Source of the DNA: Benincasa hispida
Taxonomy: Eukaryota > Streptophyta > Magnoliopsida > Cucurbitales > Cucurbitaceae
Assembly: GCF_009727055.1 (NCBI RefSeq)
Contig: NC_052349.1
Span: forward strand, 95,491,223 to 95,555,222
Length of the DNA: 64,000 bases
Direction of reading: 5' to 3'
Numbering within the stretch: position 1 is the first letter of the stretch; every line of letters begins with the position of its first letter. The translations under genes were made by a program, and so were the position numbers. The notes below the pieces were generated by a model, which saw nothing but the letters and a program-made list of their open reading frames with translations, was not told where the DNA came from and did not search any database. Of this stretch, positions 32,898-44,931 are shown in pieces.

Positions 32898-34701
32898 TGA
32901 TAACTTGTAGAAATACAAGTTATTTATGCCACCTTATTTAGATATTGCAGCCAAAAGTTAGTAAATATGCACCAACTGTATGAAGATTAGCTTAGAATTA
33001 CAATAATTATAAATGATCGCAATTACACCTACTAACGCCATAAAGATGGAAGGCAAGTCGAGTTTTACTCTGTTTTGCAGGAAACCAAGTCACCGCTTGC
33101 ACTCAAGGCTCACGAGAAACTGATCAATGCATCTCTGTCACATTGCACCCATCAATCAACAATCAAGAGACGATCATCGCAATGATAGCGCAATGCGACA
33201 GTCGATCCAGAGCTAACTTTCAACCGTATGCGGTAATAAAAACAACACCGCATGCAAACCCACGATCAAAAGATGTAGCTGAGCAATGCAAAAGCGGAGG
33301 ATTGAGACACGTGTACAACTAACGGTTATGCAGAATTGACGATCTGATTGCATAACAGAAGGAATAATATCCCTTTATCTTCGGAATTACCATAACCATC
33401 AATGGGGACCACAAGGCCGGAGTCAAAGACCTGCACCAATAAATACCCCATAGATTTCAGAGAAAACTTATGCTACTTGATACGAGGCGAATTGTTGCTA
33501 AAGTATTGAGAGAAAAGCCTGAGCTGAGTGCTTAATTGAAGATATCCGGGAAGAAGACGAGATAAGGTCGAGAGGTGAATCTCAGATCTAACCTGCTGAA
33601 TACTCGATCGAAAGCTCTGTGCATAGATCTCTGCTACCGGTGGAGTAAGCCTGAAAGGGAAGCTCTTCCTACCATAAAATCCATCCTATCCGGCAAGCAG
33701 ATCTCCATCGAATCAGTCCCAAGACATTGGCACTTGTTTATATCTGTTCTATCTCTTTCATCATTGTATTTCACTTTCTCTTATCTTTTCATTCACACAC
33801 CATGTATCAAACGCTTAATAGATATATTAAATGTTTCGATAGCATTCATATACCATTCTCTGTCTATTTCCGTTTCTTCATTAATCATTTTCTCCATGAT
33901 GTCTTCTTAATCCCCTAATAGATAATATGAATCAAACAAGTACTTAATCTGTGTTAAAGGTATAAAATGCGTTTAACTAAGGCATGCTAGATGACATCTT
34001 CACCTATGAGAGCAGAAGTGAAGATGCCATTCTAATCTATCGGGAGAGGGTTAGAAGAATGCGTTAACTAAAGCGAGTAGTACTTCCAGGCATGGAAGCA
34101 ACCTTGCGTTCATTACGTTATTCTCTGTTTCACCACAAACACATGGGAACGTGGCCGATCACTGAAAGGTGTACACCAAGAGAAGAGTGGAACAACATTT
34201 CTAGCTTCAACGAAGTTGAGAACTTGCGCTGTTTATATTATTTATCTTTCTCTTTCTATTCTGTTCATAAGACTTGCCACCGCATTCCACGTCTTTGCAT
34301 AACTTTCACAGCCAACCTTGACCCCAACATCTTGTAAAATGAAGCCTGTATCTTGTATCATCTAGCTTAGGTTTATTGTATTTTATTTTATTATCGCATC
34401 CTTACTGCTTTACTTTATTTTATCGCAATTTATATACCTGTACAAACACATTTTTAAAGATTGAAAACCTGGTCGCATATATCATGAACATATCACAATA
34501 ACCTAAAACAGTCCCTGAGTTCGACCTCGGATCACACCGAGAAACTTGTGGTGGAATTACACTTGGTTCCATTGTAAGGAAACTTGTGACAACGCATGGC
34601 ATACTACGTGAACATCCATAATTAACGCATGTCTAGCAGCAGTATCGCATCATTTCGAGCATAGAACATCATCAATCATACCTACTAGCGATTAGTCAAC
34701 A
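32898..34701 (+). repeat. Solo Athila-type LTR inserted in chromovirus integrase, target duplication (T/C)AAAC
   Basis: It starts TGATAACTTGTA and ends TTAGTCAACA. TAAAC (32893-32897) and CAAAC (34702-34706) flank it, a 5-bp duplication with one change. Removing it and one flank rejoins the integrase reading from the finger/core start to the core. The same LTR family occurs at 51226-52995 and 61143-62877 but is visibly more diverged here. An AATAAATA string near 33439 replaces the TATAAATA box seen in those copies. Confidence 0.9.
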
Positions 34702-34706
34702 CAAAC

Positions 34707-34960
34707 CCACATTGAATTCCAAACACATTCTTCACTTTCATTTTGGTAAGCTTAGGGGTTGTAGCAAACCTGTTGGTTTCTGTCTTGGGGCTTTCACCTG
34801 CTGACACATTAAACACTTACTGACAAACTCTAGTATCTCTCTTTTCATATCATACCACCAGTAATATTGTTTCAAGTCTCAATACATCTTGATATTGTCG
34901 GGATGTATTATGAATGGTGAACTATGAGCTTCTGCCAGTAATTCATTCTTAAGGTTACTG
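34707..34960 (-). pseudogene. Chromovirus integrase HHCC zinc finger
   Basis: The minus strand reads L-L-A-E-A-H-S-S-P-F, H-P-D-N-I-K-M-Y, Y-Y-W-W-Y-D-M-K and C-L-M-C-Q-Q-V-K, then L-L-Q-P-L-S-L-P: the N-terminal HHCC finger and linker of a Ty3/gypsy integrase. The start of the catalytic core follows, frame-disturbed, up to the solo LTR. An in-frame stop sits in the finger (Y-stop-D-L). Confidence 0.85.
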
Positions 34961-36380
34961 TTTGTAGGCATGCATAACCATCCCTGATAAAGGAGACCAT
35001 TATTTAAGAATACCGAGAATTCACTACCTTGTCCTAAATCCACTTGGAAAAATTGCTGATCAAGGTAAGGATCGCCTTGTTATGCATCAATAATATTTTG
35101 TCTCAAGGTCGATTGTACTGTCATCTATGCCCACTGTGTAGTGACTTGCCCCATTGCTAATACAATTTCATCTCGTTCAAAATTCTTGAATAGATGAGTC
35201 TGTTTGGTAATTAAACCTACTGAATGAGTTGTCTTTCTACTAAGAGCATCTGCACCTACATTTGCATTGCCTAGATGATACAGAATCTCACAATCATAAT
35301 TCTTCACAAACTCTAGCCATCTGTATTGTCTCATATTTAACTCCTTCTAAGTGAAAAATTATTTCAAGCTCTTCTGGTCTGTGAACATCTATATCTTCTC
35401 TCCATATAAATAATGTCTTCAGATCTCTAAAGGAAAATCACTGCTTCTAACTCCAAATCATGTGTAGGGTAGTTTTGTTCATGATTCTTAAACTGGTGAG
35501 AGGCATAAACAATCGCTTTATCCTATTGCATTAGCACGCACCCCAGTCCTTTCATGGAGGCATCACTATAAATTATGAAACTTTTTGATCCATCTAACAC
35601 TGTAAAAACTGGTGAAAAAACCAACTTCTATTTGAAATGCTGAAAACTGTCGTCACAAGTCTTACCCCAAAAAAATGAAGCTCCCTTTCTGGTCAACTAA
35701 GTCAAGGGGGTGGCTATGCAAGAAAAGTCTCTAACAAACCAATGATAATAGCCTACCAAACCAATAAAACTACACAATTCATTGACTATCGTAGGACGAG
35801 ACCAACTTATAGCTGCCTCAATCTTCACTGAATCTACAGATTCTCTATCCTTTGACACCACATGCCCTAGAAAGGACATTTTCTTACACCAAAATTCACA
35901 TTTAGAAAACTTAACATATAACTTATTCGATCTTGGAGTCCCCAAAACTTTTCGTCAGTGCTCATTAAGTTCTTACTCTATCTTGGAATAAACCAAGATA
36001 TCATCAATAAAAACTATAAAAAAAAATGTGTCAAAGAATTCCTTAAACACCCTATTCATCAAGTCTATAAATACTGCACAAGCATTAGTCAAGCCAAACG
36101 ACATTATAATGAATTCATAATGTCCATATCTTGAATGAAATGTTGCCTTAGGAATATTGTTGTCCTTTATCCTCAATTGATGGTACCTTGAACATGGATC
36201 AATTTTGGAAAACACGGTTGCTCCTTGTAGCTGATCGAAAAAGTCCTCGATTCAGGGAAGAGAGTATTATTCTTGATAGTCACCTTCTTCAACTCTCTAT
36301 AATCAATGTATAGACGTAATGACCCATCCTTCTTTTTCACAAACAGCACTGGTACATCTCATGGTGATACACTCGGGTTT
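34961..36380 (-). pseudogene. Chromovirus reverse transcriptase and RNase H (decayed)
   Basis: On the minus strand RT is at about 36380-35697 with [10 protein letters not shown], then M-S-F-G-L-T-N-A, and the catalytic F-I-D-D-I-L-V-Y-S (about 35985-36011). The thumb region is at 35697-35945 (K-C-E-F-W, F-L-G-H-V-V-S, G-Y-Y-H-W-F-V). RNase H follows to about 35125, ending with Y-D-C-E-I-L-Y-H-L-G and A-D-A-L-S-R-K. Stops and frame changes break it, so it cannot be expressed as a polyprotein. Confidence 0.85.
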
Positions 36381-37100
36381 ATAAAACCCTTAACTAGCAA
36401 CTTTTGTAGTTGAATCTTAAGCTTCTTCAACTCTACTAGGGTCATTCTATAAGAAGCCTTCGAGATGGAAGTTATACTTGACTCCAACTTGATAACAAAG
36501 TCTATCTCCCAATATGGTGGCAAACCTGGGAGGTCTTCTAGAAAAACATCTAGATAATCCCTTACAATGGGCTCTAAAGTCAAGGCGACCTCGGTTTCTC
36601 TAGTGTCAACCACACTGGCCAAGATACTCCTTATACCTTGGTTAAGAAACTTGTTGGCTTTCATAGCTGAAATTACTTTGGGCAAACTTACAGTCCTGAC
36701 TCTTTTAAACTTAAAGCTAGCATCCGTAGAAGGGTTAAAAATCAACTCCTTACAAGAACATTCTATACTAGCATGGTTAGTAGCCAACCAATCCATGCCT
36801 AATATAACGTCAACATCACGCATGTCCAAGACTATTAAAATTACATCTAGCATATGATTTTCTATTACAATATGACATGCTTTTATCTTTTCATTTGCTA
36901 ACATAATTTCTTTGAACGGAGTAAAAACTGATAAGACATAATGAAAAGGGTTCTAATTCTAACATAGCATGCTTTACAAATATTGAAGATATAAACGAAT
37001 GGGATGGGCCAGAATCACACAGCACCAATGCATAGTGTCCCAAGATTGGGAACATCCCTGTCACCACAGTGCCCGACTTATCGGCCTCCTCTCAAGTGAC
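36359..37100 (-). pseudogene. Chromovirus aspartic protease and RT N-terminus
   Basis: The long open piece 36359-36904 covers the second half of the protease (V-D-V-I-L-G-M-D-W-L) and the RT N-terminus (Y-L-D-V-F-L-E-D-L-P-G-L-P, then I-D-F-V-I-K-L). The catalytic aspartate lies upstream at about 37000-37020, as C-D-S-G-P-S-H-S-F in another frame. Confidence 0.8.
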
Positions 37101-38291
37101 TGAATAGAGACGTCCTTGTTTTTTCTAATGGCTCGAACCCCCTTAATTTATACAGGAAGTCTGACCCTTACTTCCTGATGAGCTTCTTTTGGGACATTTC
37201 TCAAACATGTGCCCTTCTTGACCATATTGAAACCAAACTCTAGTACCAACTAGACAATGCCTCTAATGACATCTTCCGCAAGACAGACATACTAGCTTAT
37301 CTACTCTAACGGCTATTGACTGGGAGCTCTGCTACCTCTAATTTTGTGGAGATCTATCTAAATTTTGGCTCTTTTGTGGAGGCTTTGAAGTTCTTTGATG
37401 TGCTTTCCTCTTTTGACCAAAGGAGAATCCCACCCCAAAAATCTTTAAGTGCTCGCTCTTTGATTGGAAATCCATCTCAACTTCCAAACAAAGTACTTCT
37501 ACATGAGTGATTGGTTTAAAGGCTCGCACAAAACCTCTATCCCATAGCGACCAACTCAGAAGCGAAACGAGACGACGTATCAAATTCCTGATCAAGCTTC
37601 TCAATAGTCATGTGCCTTTGTTTCAAATCCAAGAATTTCTTCTACTTATTATACATCAGGTTAATAAAAAAGTACTTTGCATAGAAGCGCTTCTTGAATA
37701 GCTCGCACATTACCGTCCACCACTTATACCAATCAACCTCTCTGACGACTACCACTAATTCTATGCTTTATCAGTGAACATGAAGATGACATACTGCACT
37801 TTATGATCCTCTACGCATTTTGTGTATTAAAATATCATCTCAATTGTTGATAGCTATAGCTCTACATTGGTAGGGTCCTTCAATGACTCGTTGAAGGTGC
37901 ATGGGTTGTATTTCCTGAAATTCTGAAGGTGTTTGGCCTCACTAAAAGGTCTGACATATTCTAATTCTGTGTCTAGTTCTAGTCTGAACTTGTGGCATCT
38001 GAATCTATAGAGAAGGTACTTGTTGGTCTCAGCAAATTGGGCAATTCGCCCATCCATCATGTCCTTTATCTTATTTAGTATCGTTTTCATGACTGCCTCC
38101 CCTAACACCGCTGCCAAATCAGTATACTCAATCAGGACAACTGGGAGAATCGGTGTCCGTGAAGGCACAATCGTATTCAAAGTTCGATTTCGTGTCTGAG
38201 TTCTCTGCCACCTCGACCTAGAAAGGTCATTAGGCGACAGAGGATCCTTTGGTGCAAGAAGGTCCCAAACTTGTGGGTCTTGCACTCCCAA
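37101..38291 (-). pseudogene. Chromovirus gag with degenerate zinc knuckles
   Basis: The N-terminal gag piece is 37854-38291, with F-R-K-Y-N-P and F-N-E-S-L-K-D-P-T near its end, a hallmark of chromoviral gag cores. Further parts continue to about 37300 in mixed frames. Two knuckles near 37190-37300 are degenerate: C-L-S-C-G-R-C-H followed by a stop, and F-Q-Y-G-Q-E-G-H-M-F-E-K-C with two cysteines lost. The intact protein would bind and package element RNA. Confidence 0.7.
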
Positions 38292-38622
38292 TGCAGAAGG
38301 GTCTCAGGTTGGTGGATTTTGAATGTGTGGATCTTCAATTGTTGGGTTAGAATCTTTAGGATTTCACCCCCTTCAGCAATCTTGTGACTGTCTCTTCCTC
38401 TAACTCATACCATTTCCTAACGATCATACATAACCAGTTTTTAACAAACTCTTCATCAAGAAAACATGTCAATTACGTTCATAAATTCAGTATAATCTTG
38501 TGCATATTATCCTATAGGCTTGTCTTAAGGGACATATCTGACGATGACGAGGAATCCACTATTAGCCAGATGGGACAATCTAGACTTATATAGTAAGTCA
38601 GCCTACAAAACCTAGAACTTGG

Positions 38623-38634
38623 GCTCTAATACCA
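38623..38634 (-). other. Initiator tRNA-Met PBS of the minus-strand chromovirus
   Basis: The minus strand reads TGGTATTAGAGC, one mismatch from the canonical PBS, next to the LTR end TGTTACAG. The 5' LTR on the right survives for only about 18 bases before the Athila-type LTR at 38655. Confidence 0.8.
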
Positions 38635-38654
38635 ACTGTAACAACTCAGCATAT

Positions 38655-40359
38655 TGATGCATTGTGAATGTGATGAAATAATGGTACAAAATTGCAGTGG
38701 TGAATTATGTGTTGCACATGCAAGTTTTCCTAGTAAAACCCAAGTATATATCTTACTAGGTTTCCTGGTAAGTCCAAGGTCGAACACAGGGACTACTAAG
38801 ATACTATGCGTTGGTAATTTTTTTTATTCCTTTGCGGTGAAAAATACAAATAAGTGGTTGATGTATTGTTTAAAGTATAAATCCTATGCGGCAGAATTGA
38901 GTAAAGAGTTGATGACAGTGAAAGTTACAATGAGTATGCAGGGAACGGGTTGAGAAGGGGTTTAGCTAACACTTCCTAAGATTGCATTCAAGTCATGCGA
39001 TCATGCTACACACACAACAACAACATGTCATCTCTCAATGTGAATGCCATAGTTCCAATTTCTAGGACGCATGTGATATATACGATGATGTCAATAGAAC
39101 TTATGTCTAAGCCTCTATTCTTGTCTATGCGATGATGAATGACACACACATACACAAGGTGACCGCATACTATCATATCCTATTTCTAGGGTGCATGCGA
39201 TGTACGGTAGCAAACATAACTTATCTCTAAGTCTCTATCTTTTGCTTATGCGATTCTAATCTGACTCTCTCAAGCCTAGATTCTAACCTAACTCTCTCAA
39301 GTCTAGGTTCTTTCTTTAGACTACTCTCTCAAGTATCTCTAAAGGGTGAAGGACGTATACATAAGACAAGATGATCGCATAAAATGAAGATATTAGGTCA
39401 TGCTAGCTAAGTGCTTCTCAACCCATTCAGAAATTTAGCTACTCATGCGACATGTGAAGAGAGTGAACAGATGTTGAGATGCAAATTCCATTTTATAAAT
39501 AAAGTCAGAATACAAAACAACAATGGAAAGTAGGGATAAGAAGCTCGGTAGCAATGTCTTGCTTCCCGAGACTTTTACACTATCTTTTACTTTACTCTGT
39601 TAAGAAGAATGTTCTTGCTTTCGCAAGTGTCAGCCCTCTCTTCATTTACAGCGCCTCCCAGCAGTCTTTCGAGCTACCTAGGAGTGATTGCTCGACATCT
39701 TCTTCTCTTCGCTCGCCTCCGCCTTCTAAGTACAATTACAGTCCAACGGCTATCTATGATATATCTTTTTTGTATATGGCGAGCTGTCTAGAATACGAAC
39801 TCAAAACTCCAAAACTGGAACTCGTTTAACTGTGGTGGCCTTCGGTATTTATAGAGCTTCAAGGTGAAGAAGATTTTCTCTCAAATGATTGCAATGATGG
39901 GAGGTCATTAAATCTCTATCTGATGCGCTAATTAATGGTCACCGAATAGTGGAATGTACTTGTTACAGTGTGTCATTAACGACTTGTCAACTAAATTCGG
40001 ATTCGATCGTCGTCAGCTTTCTGTCCCATCATGATTTATTATGCTTTCACCTTGATGTGCCGTCTTTATGTGGCCACCTTCTTGAGAAAATTTTCGCGAG
40101 TGCATACGATCGCATGTCTTTGCGGTCACAATCTTTCAATGCGCTCGGGTGCCGAATTCCTTGGATCGCAATTTTCTTTGTGCCAACGCATTTTCCTACA
40201 TAAAATAAGTAAATTAGCTGCTTTAATGCGATGGGTGCATGCGATCACAATATTCTCAACTTAATGCTTTTGGACACGATTTTGTATATTTTTATCGTCG
40301 CATACCCACATTGTTTTATATCTTTGCATTGTAATAACATACATTTTTGCCCAATATCA
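38655..40359 (-). repeat. 3' LTR of a truncated minus-strand Athila-type element
   Basis: On the plus strand the edges are TGATGCATTGTG and CCAATATCA. It is followed by CACCCCCAAATTT, a polypurine tract on the minus strand, which identifies it as the 3' LTR. It shares the order of phrases with 43300-44931 (CCTGGTAAGTCCAAGGTCGAA at 38769, GGTTGAGAAGGGGTTTAGC, AACCCATTCA near 39420), but with many differences. A TATAAATA box lies on the minus strand at 39846-39853. Confidence 0.8.
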
Positions 40360-41554
40360 CACCCCCAAATTTAAAACAATACTTGTCCTCAAGCATAAAC
40401 TAAAGATTTTTCTTTAGAGAATCAGCTGCCTTTTCCTTACCTAGATTTCTCGAGGTGCCTTATTCAAATTTAATGAACCAAAAGCTTCTTAATTTCTATC
40501 CAGGTCTCTTCTTAAAATATTTCTAAAATTTAGGGACCGCAAGTTTAACCTTCAAAGAGACTTTACTTGTTTCCAGGGCATCGCATGATTTATTTCAAAA
40601 GCTTTTTCCAACCGAGGTATTTCTAAATGATTTTTATCCTTGCACAGTTTAGATATTATTTTTGTGACCTTGCGCTGATCCAAGTGCCTAGCCTTCGTTT
40701 TCGCTTGCCTCTACGGGTGTCCTGCAGACATCCAACTATAAGCAAGGCACTCTTTCTCAGTCAAAACTCATGCCTATTTGGAAGTGGAGTTTCGATCACT
40801 TGGTTTATGCGTTGATCATGATTCCTACCTTCGTTTTGGCTTGCCCCCATGGGTGTCATGCGAGCATCCAACTACGAGTGGGATCCGATTTCAAGGTTAT
40901 GATTTTTTTTAATTTAATTTGATTTAATTAATAATTTTTTTTGATGAAATGTTTAAAGGTAGCAAGGTTGAAAATAAATACCAACACTCCTAAATTTAAA
41001 CACAGCAATGCCCTCATTGCCGATAGACTGAAAGAATTCATGCGATGCTCTTAGATGTTTTGTAAAGGTCAGTTTGAAAGAAAGCTGGTGGACCACTAAC
41101 TTCTAGAAATATTTCATGAATTGGCTGTCCTGAAATTGAGTTGATTCTAGTACATGCGATGAGAAATAGAGGCATGCGTTTCATCAGTGAAATCATAATT
41201 GTTATCGAAAAAAATGTGATGACTAACTAAAGTAATCGATATTTAATGATTGTGCCAACTAAAGAGGATGCAATGATAAAATTATCAAAGTTAAAAACGA
41301 GATGCAAGGATGCAAAATTTGGAATAAACAAAGTCAAAGAAAGATACAACCCCCAAATTTGCTCTGTTGCCCGCATCATCTGTGATCGCATCTTTCTTTG
41401 CGGCGAGCCGATTTCTTCGATTATGATGGCTGAATGAACTAGTCGTGTTTTTCAGTTATAGCATAGCTCCACCGCAATCGTTTACCACGATCGTTGCTAA
41501 AAATATCGAGAGGGTAAAAAAAAATATAAAAGACAGAGTTAAATTTTTATTTAT
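40360..41554 (-). other. Non-coding region between pol and 3' LTR of the truncated Athila-type element
   Basis: It contains the polypurine tract next to the LTR, an ACTTGTCCTCAAGCATAAACT phrase, and two copies of a conserved motif (40690-40740 and 40825-40878), with the core CGGGTGTC.TGC.GACATCCAA. The same pair occurs in the elements at 44934-46040 and 60412-61142. No coding sequence is visible. Confidence 0.7.
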
Positions 41555-42390
41555 TTATTTTTTGGAATGATGGTGTAAAAAGGATATAAAAAGGATAAAA
41601 GATATAAAAGGTAGAGTGAGTTCATGAAATGAAGATTTAAAAAGATACTTCAAAAAGATTGCATCCCTGATGAGTTTGAATCGTATGATTCCACAGGGAC
41701 TGCCCATTTTTTTCTTTAGTCGGGAATTCCTCAGGTCCACGGAGGTTTTCTCGCGATGCAAGTCTCCTTCATGATATTTCTTGACTCTTTGCCCATTGAC
41801 TTTGAATGCGTTGGTCCCGTCCTCACTGGATAACTCAACCACTCCATGCGGGAATATCTCTTTGATTATGAATGGACCATACCATCGTGATTTTAATTTT
41901 TCGGGAAAACGTCGTAGCCAAGAATTGTATAATAAGACCTTTTGTCCAACTTGGAGATTCTTCTCGCATAGTTGTTTGTCATGCCAACGTTTTGCGCGCT
42001 CCTTGTAGATCTTGGCATTTTCATATGCTTGAGTTCTCCATTCGTCTAGTTCGACCAACTGAAGTTTCCTTGCCTCCCCTACGGTCTTCAAATCCAAATT
42101 GAGCTTTTTCACTGCCCACATTGCTTTGTGCTCTAATTCATGCGGTAAGTGGCATGCCTTTCCAAACACCAGCATATATGGGTACATGCCTATAGGTGTT
42201 TTATAGGCGGTCTGATATGCCCACAATGCATCGTCCAGCTTCATGGCCCAATCTTTGTGTGAAGGCTTTACCACCTTCTCTAGGATCAGCTTTATTTCCC
42301 TATTGGACACCTCAGCTTGGTCGTTTTTCTATGGATGATATGCGGTGGCAAGCTTATGGTGGATATTATATTTGAGTAGCAATCTGTTGA
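41555..42390 (-). pseudogene. Athila-type integrase C-terminal part
   Basis: The open frame 41555-42310 begins within the glutamate motif region (E-V-S-N-R-E-I-K upstream, with M-S-N-R-E-I-K at its start), continues [21 protein letters not shown], then [20 protein letters not shown], and an SH3-like [11 protein letters not shown]. The match stops near 42390, so catalytic core, RT, protease and gag are missing. This is exactly the part absent from the element at 43300-50902. Confidence 0.85.
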
Positions 42391-42394
42391 TGGT

Positions 42395-42958
42395 AGGCAG
42401 TGGCGACCTAATAATGTTTAAAATTTAACAGCAAAAGTGAAATTTATAATATAAAAACATGAAAACATAAGTGGAAGCATTTGTCTAGTTCGAATGGCAT
42501 GGTCAAGAATTCCTCCTGTCATTCGCCGATGTGTCCTTACCCTTACCTGAAAGACATAACATAATAAGGAATGAGTATAAAATACTCAATAAGTAACCCC
42601 ACTATCGGGGTCAGGCTAAGTATTAATGTCCAGTAAATGAACACACTAGTGAGACATGAAAACTTCAACTAATCATAGATGGCCATTTAGTGAATAATGG
42701 TACCTATCCTACTATAGGTGAGATGTACCCACAAACCTATGGTAAATCCCGAAGGGAACACAAACCTCTGTTGAATCTCAAAGGAAATAAAAACCTCTGG
42801 TGAATCCCGAATGAACACAAACCTTTGGTGAATACCAAATGAAACACAAACTTCTGGTGAATCCCAATGGACACACAAATCTCTAGTGAATTCTGAAGGA
42901 AACACAAACCTCTAATGAGTATATGACTTAGTTAGGAGGCATTATTCATTATCCTATT
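42395..42958. repeat. Probable gypsy LTR piece containing a minisatellite
   Basis: The GTATAAAATACTCAATAAGTAA phrase region (42569-42594) and AAAACATAAGTGGAAGCA recall chromovirus LTRs. It may be the remainder of the 5' LTR of the chromovirus whose PBS is at 38623-38634. I could not confirm that, because the matching left LTR is too diverged to align by eye. It ends at the copia-type LTR start at 42959. Confidence 0.35.
42735..42915. repeat. Minisatellite, about 26-32 bp period, about 7 units
   Basis: Units are variants of ACACAAACCTCTGGTGAATCC followed by CGAAGGGA or AATGA. Period and unit sequence vary. On the minus strand it gives a repetitive open frame, which I treat as a by-product. 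Confidence 0.85.
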
Positions 42959-43299
42959 TGTTGGGATTCGTGTCCTAATTCTCCGAGAGTCTCGTAGTTT
43001 GTAAACTTTGTACACATTGTTAATAATAAAATGAGAGTTATTTTATTTGCATTTACTTATATCCAAGAAACAAAGATCCGTGGTTATTCATGTAAACATA
43101 AGCATATATATGAGGTATACAAGTGGATCATGCCTTAAGTAATAACCTAAATGGTCTGTAGTATAAGGATAAAGGAGGGATACCTTATCCTGGTGACACT
43201 ACGGATACGACCCGCTTTGTAGAGTTTTACAAGTGTTGTGAACTACTATAGATGGTTTGGTCCTGACCATTCATGTGGAGACATGCGAGCGAGGGTATT
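42959..43299 (+). repeat. Copia-type LTR start, interrupted by the Athila-type element
   Basis: It starts TGTTGGGATTCGTGTCCTAA and includes ACAAGTGGATCATGCCTTAAG (43118) and GACACTACGGATACGACCCG (43195), matching the LTRs at 25659 and 27800. It stops at GAGGGTATT, where the Athila-type LTR begins; related copies continue with a CCTATACAAAGAGTTTG phrase. Confidence 0.8.
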
Positions 43300-44931
43300 T
43301 GATGTGTTATTTTATCAATTTTGGAAAATGGATGATATGCATTGATGGAATTGAGTTGTGCACTCAAGTTTCCCCAGCGGAATTCAAGTGTAAATTCCTC
43401 TGAGTTTCCTGGTAAGCCCAGGGTCGAACACAGAGACTTGTGAAAATAGTTTGCATAGATAATTTTCTTATGAAAACTTTACGATAACCCCTAAAAAAAA
43501 TAAAGTGGTTGGTTTGTTGTTGCATTAATGAAAATAATAATAAATGCAGTAGAGTTCGAAAAGAGTTGGGAACGGAAAATATGATGAATATGCGGTGAAC
43601 GGTTTGAGAAGGGTTTCGGCTAACACTCCCTAGGTTTCATTCATGCCTTGCGATCATGCAACATGCATACAATAGTAAACCACCTCTCGGCGTGAATGCC
43701 ACGGCTTCTAAAGCTAGAACGCATTTGATAAATATCCGATAAGTCTACAGGGTTTACACATAAACCTCTATTTCTATTTATACGATGACAATATGACATT
43801 CATACAAATATGCGACCGCATAAATCATTCCTATTCCTAAGATGCATGCGATGCAAGTTGACAAACATAGCTTATCTCTAAGTCCCTATTTCTTATTTAT
43901 GCAGGCCTAATCTTGCTCTTTTAAGTCAGATTCTAACCTAGCTCTCTCAAGACATTAGTTTCTTTCTTTAGATTCTCTCTTGAGCAACTCTAAAGGGATG
44001 TTTCGCACAGCATAAAGCAAGACAATCGCAAGCAATGAACTTCCTAGATCATGTTAGCTTAGTTCCTCTCAACCCATTCAACTAGTTTAGCTACTCATGC
44101 GTATTAAGAGAGTGAGTAGATGTAGAAATCGAACTTCCATTGAATAGATAAAAGATGAAGTACAAAATAACAATGCAAGTATAGTAAAGAGCCTGAAGCA
44201 ATTTCTTGCCACCAGGTGTTACACTGTTCTACTCGTGCTCTAAAGATATTCTCGCTTTCGTGAAAGTCAACCCGCTCTCTGCTCTTACACCCTTGGACGA
44301 TCTCCGGTGTCACCACTCTTCTCTAGCTCCGCCGTGAAATGGAAAAGAAAACTATGAACAGAGGTGTGAACTTGTAAAGTGATGAAGTAATCGACTACTT
44401 AACCCCTTCTCTAAAGAATGCACTTGGTACTTATAATGCATCAAAGGTAAAAGGCGACTTCTCTCTCCTAGTTGTACAGATGGGACAACTTTAATTCCTG
44501 ACTGATGCACCGGATAGTTGTCACCAATAAAGCTGGATGTACTTTGTGACCGTTATCGGCTGTCAACTTAATTTGGATCCGACTGCTGTCAGCTTTCTGT
44601 CCCATCGATTTTAATTGTCCTTTCGTCTGGATGCATCCACCATGTTGCGGTGATTCTTCTTGGGTGGATGTTTGCGAGCATGATCAACGCAAAGTCTTGC
44701 GGTGAAGTTGCGCTCGACCGATGTATTCCTATGATCGCATTCTTTGCATTGTGTTAATGCATTATTCTACACCAAAATATAGAGATCAACTACCGTAATG
44801 CGTTGGACGCATGTGACCGCAATATTGTAGAATTTATGCTTAATGGACGTAATTTAACATATTCTATCAACACAATCCAATATTGTTTAAGAACTTAGTA
44901 CTATGATAACGTGCATTTATGCCCGTTGTCA
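43300..44931 (-). repeat. 3' LTR of the minus-strand Athila-type element
   Basis: Plus-strand edges are TGATGTGTTATTTT and GCCCGTTGTCA. It is followed by the minus-strand polypurine tract (44932-44943). The minus-strand start forms a hairpin with a TAAA loop. It is near-identical in segments to 50902-51225 and 62878-63836, which together form the other LTR. Confidence 0.88.

Noticed and set aside
38623..38634. tRNA gene fragment at PBS-like sites (also 20889, 24806, 50876, 53002)
   Set aside because: Only 11-19 bases match a tRNA 3' end, with no cloverleaf or A/B boxes; position next to LTR ends shows that they are primer-binding sites.
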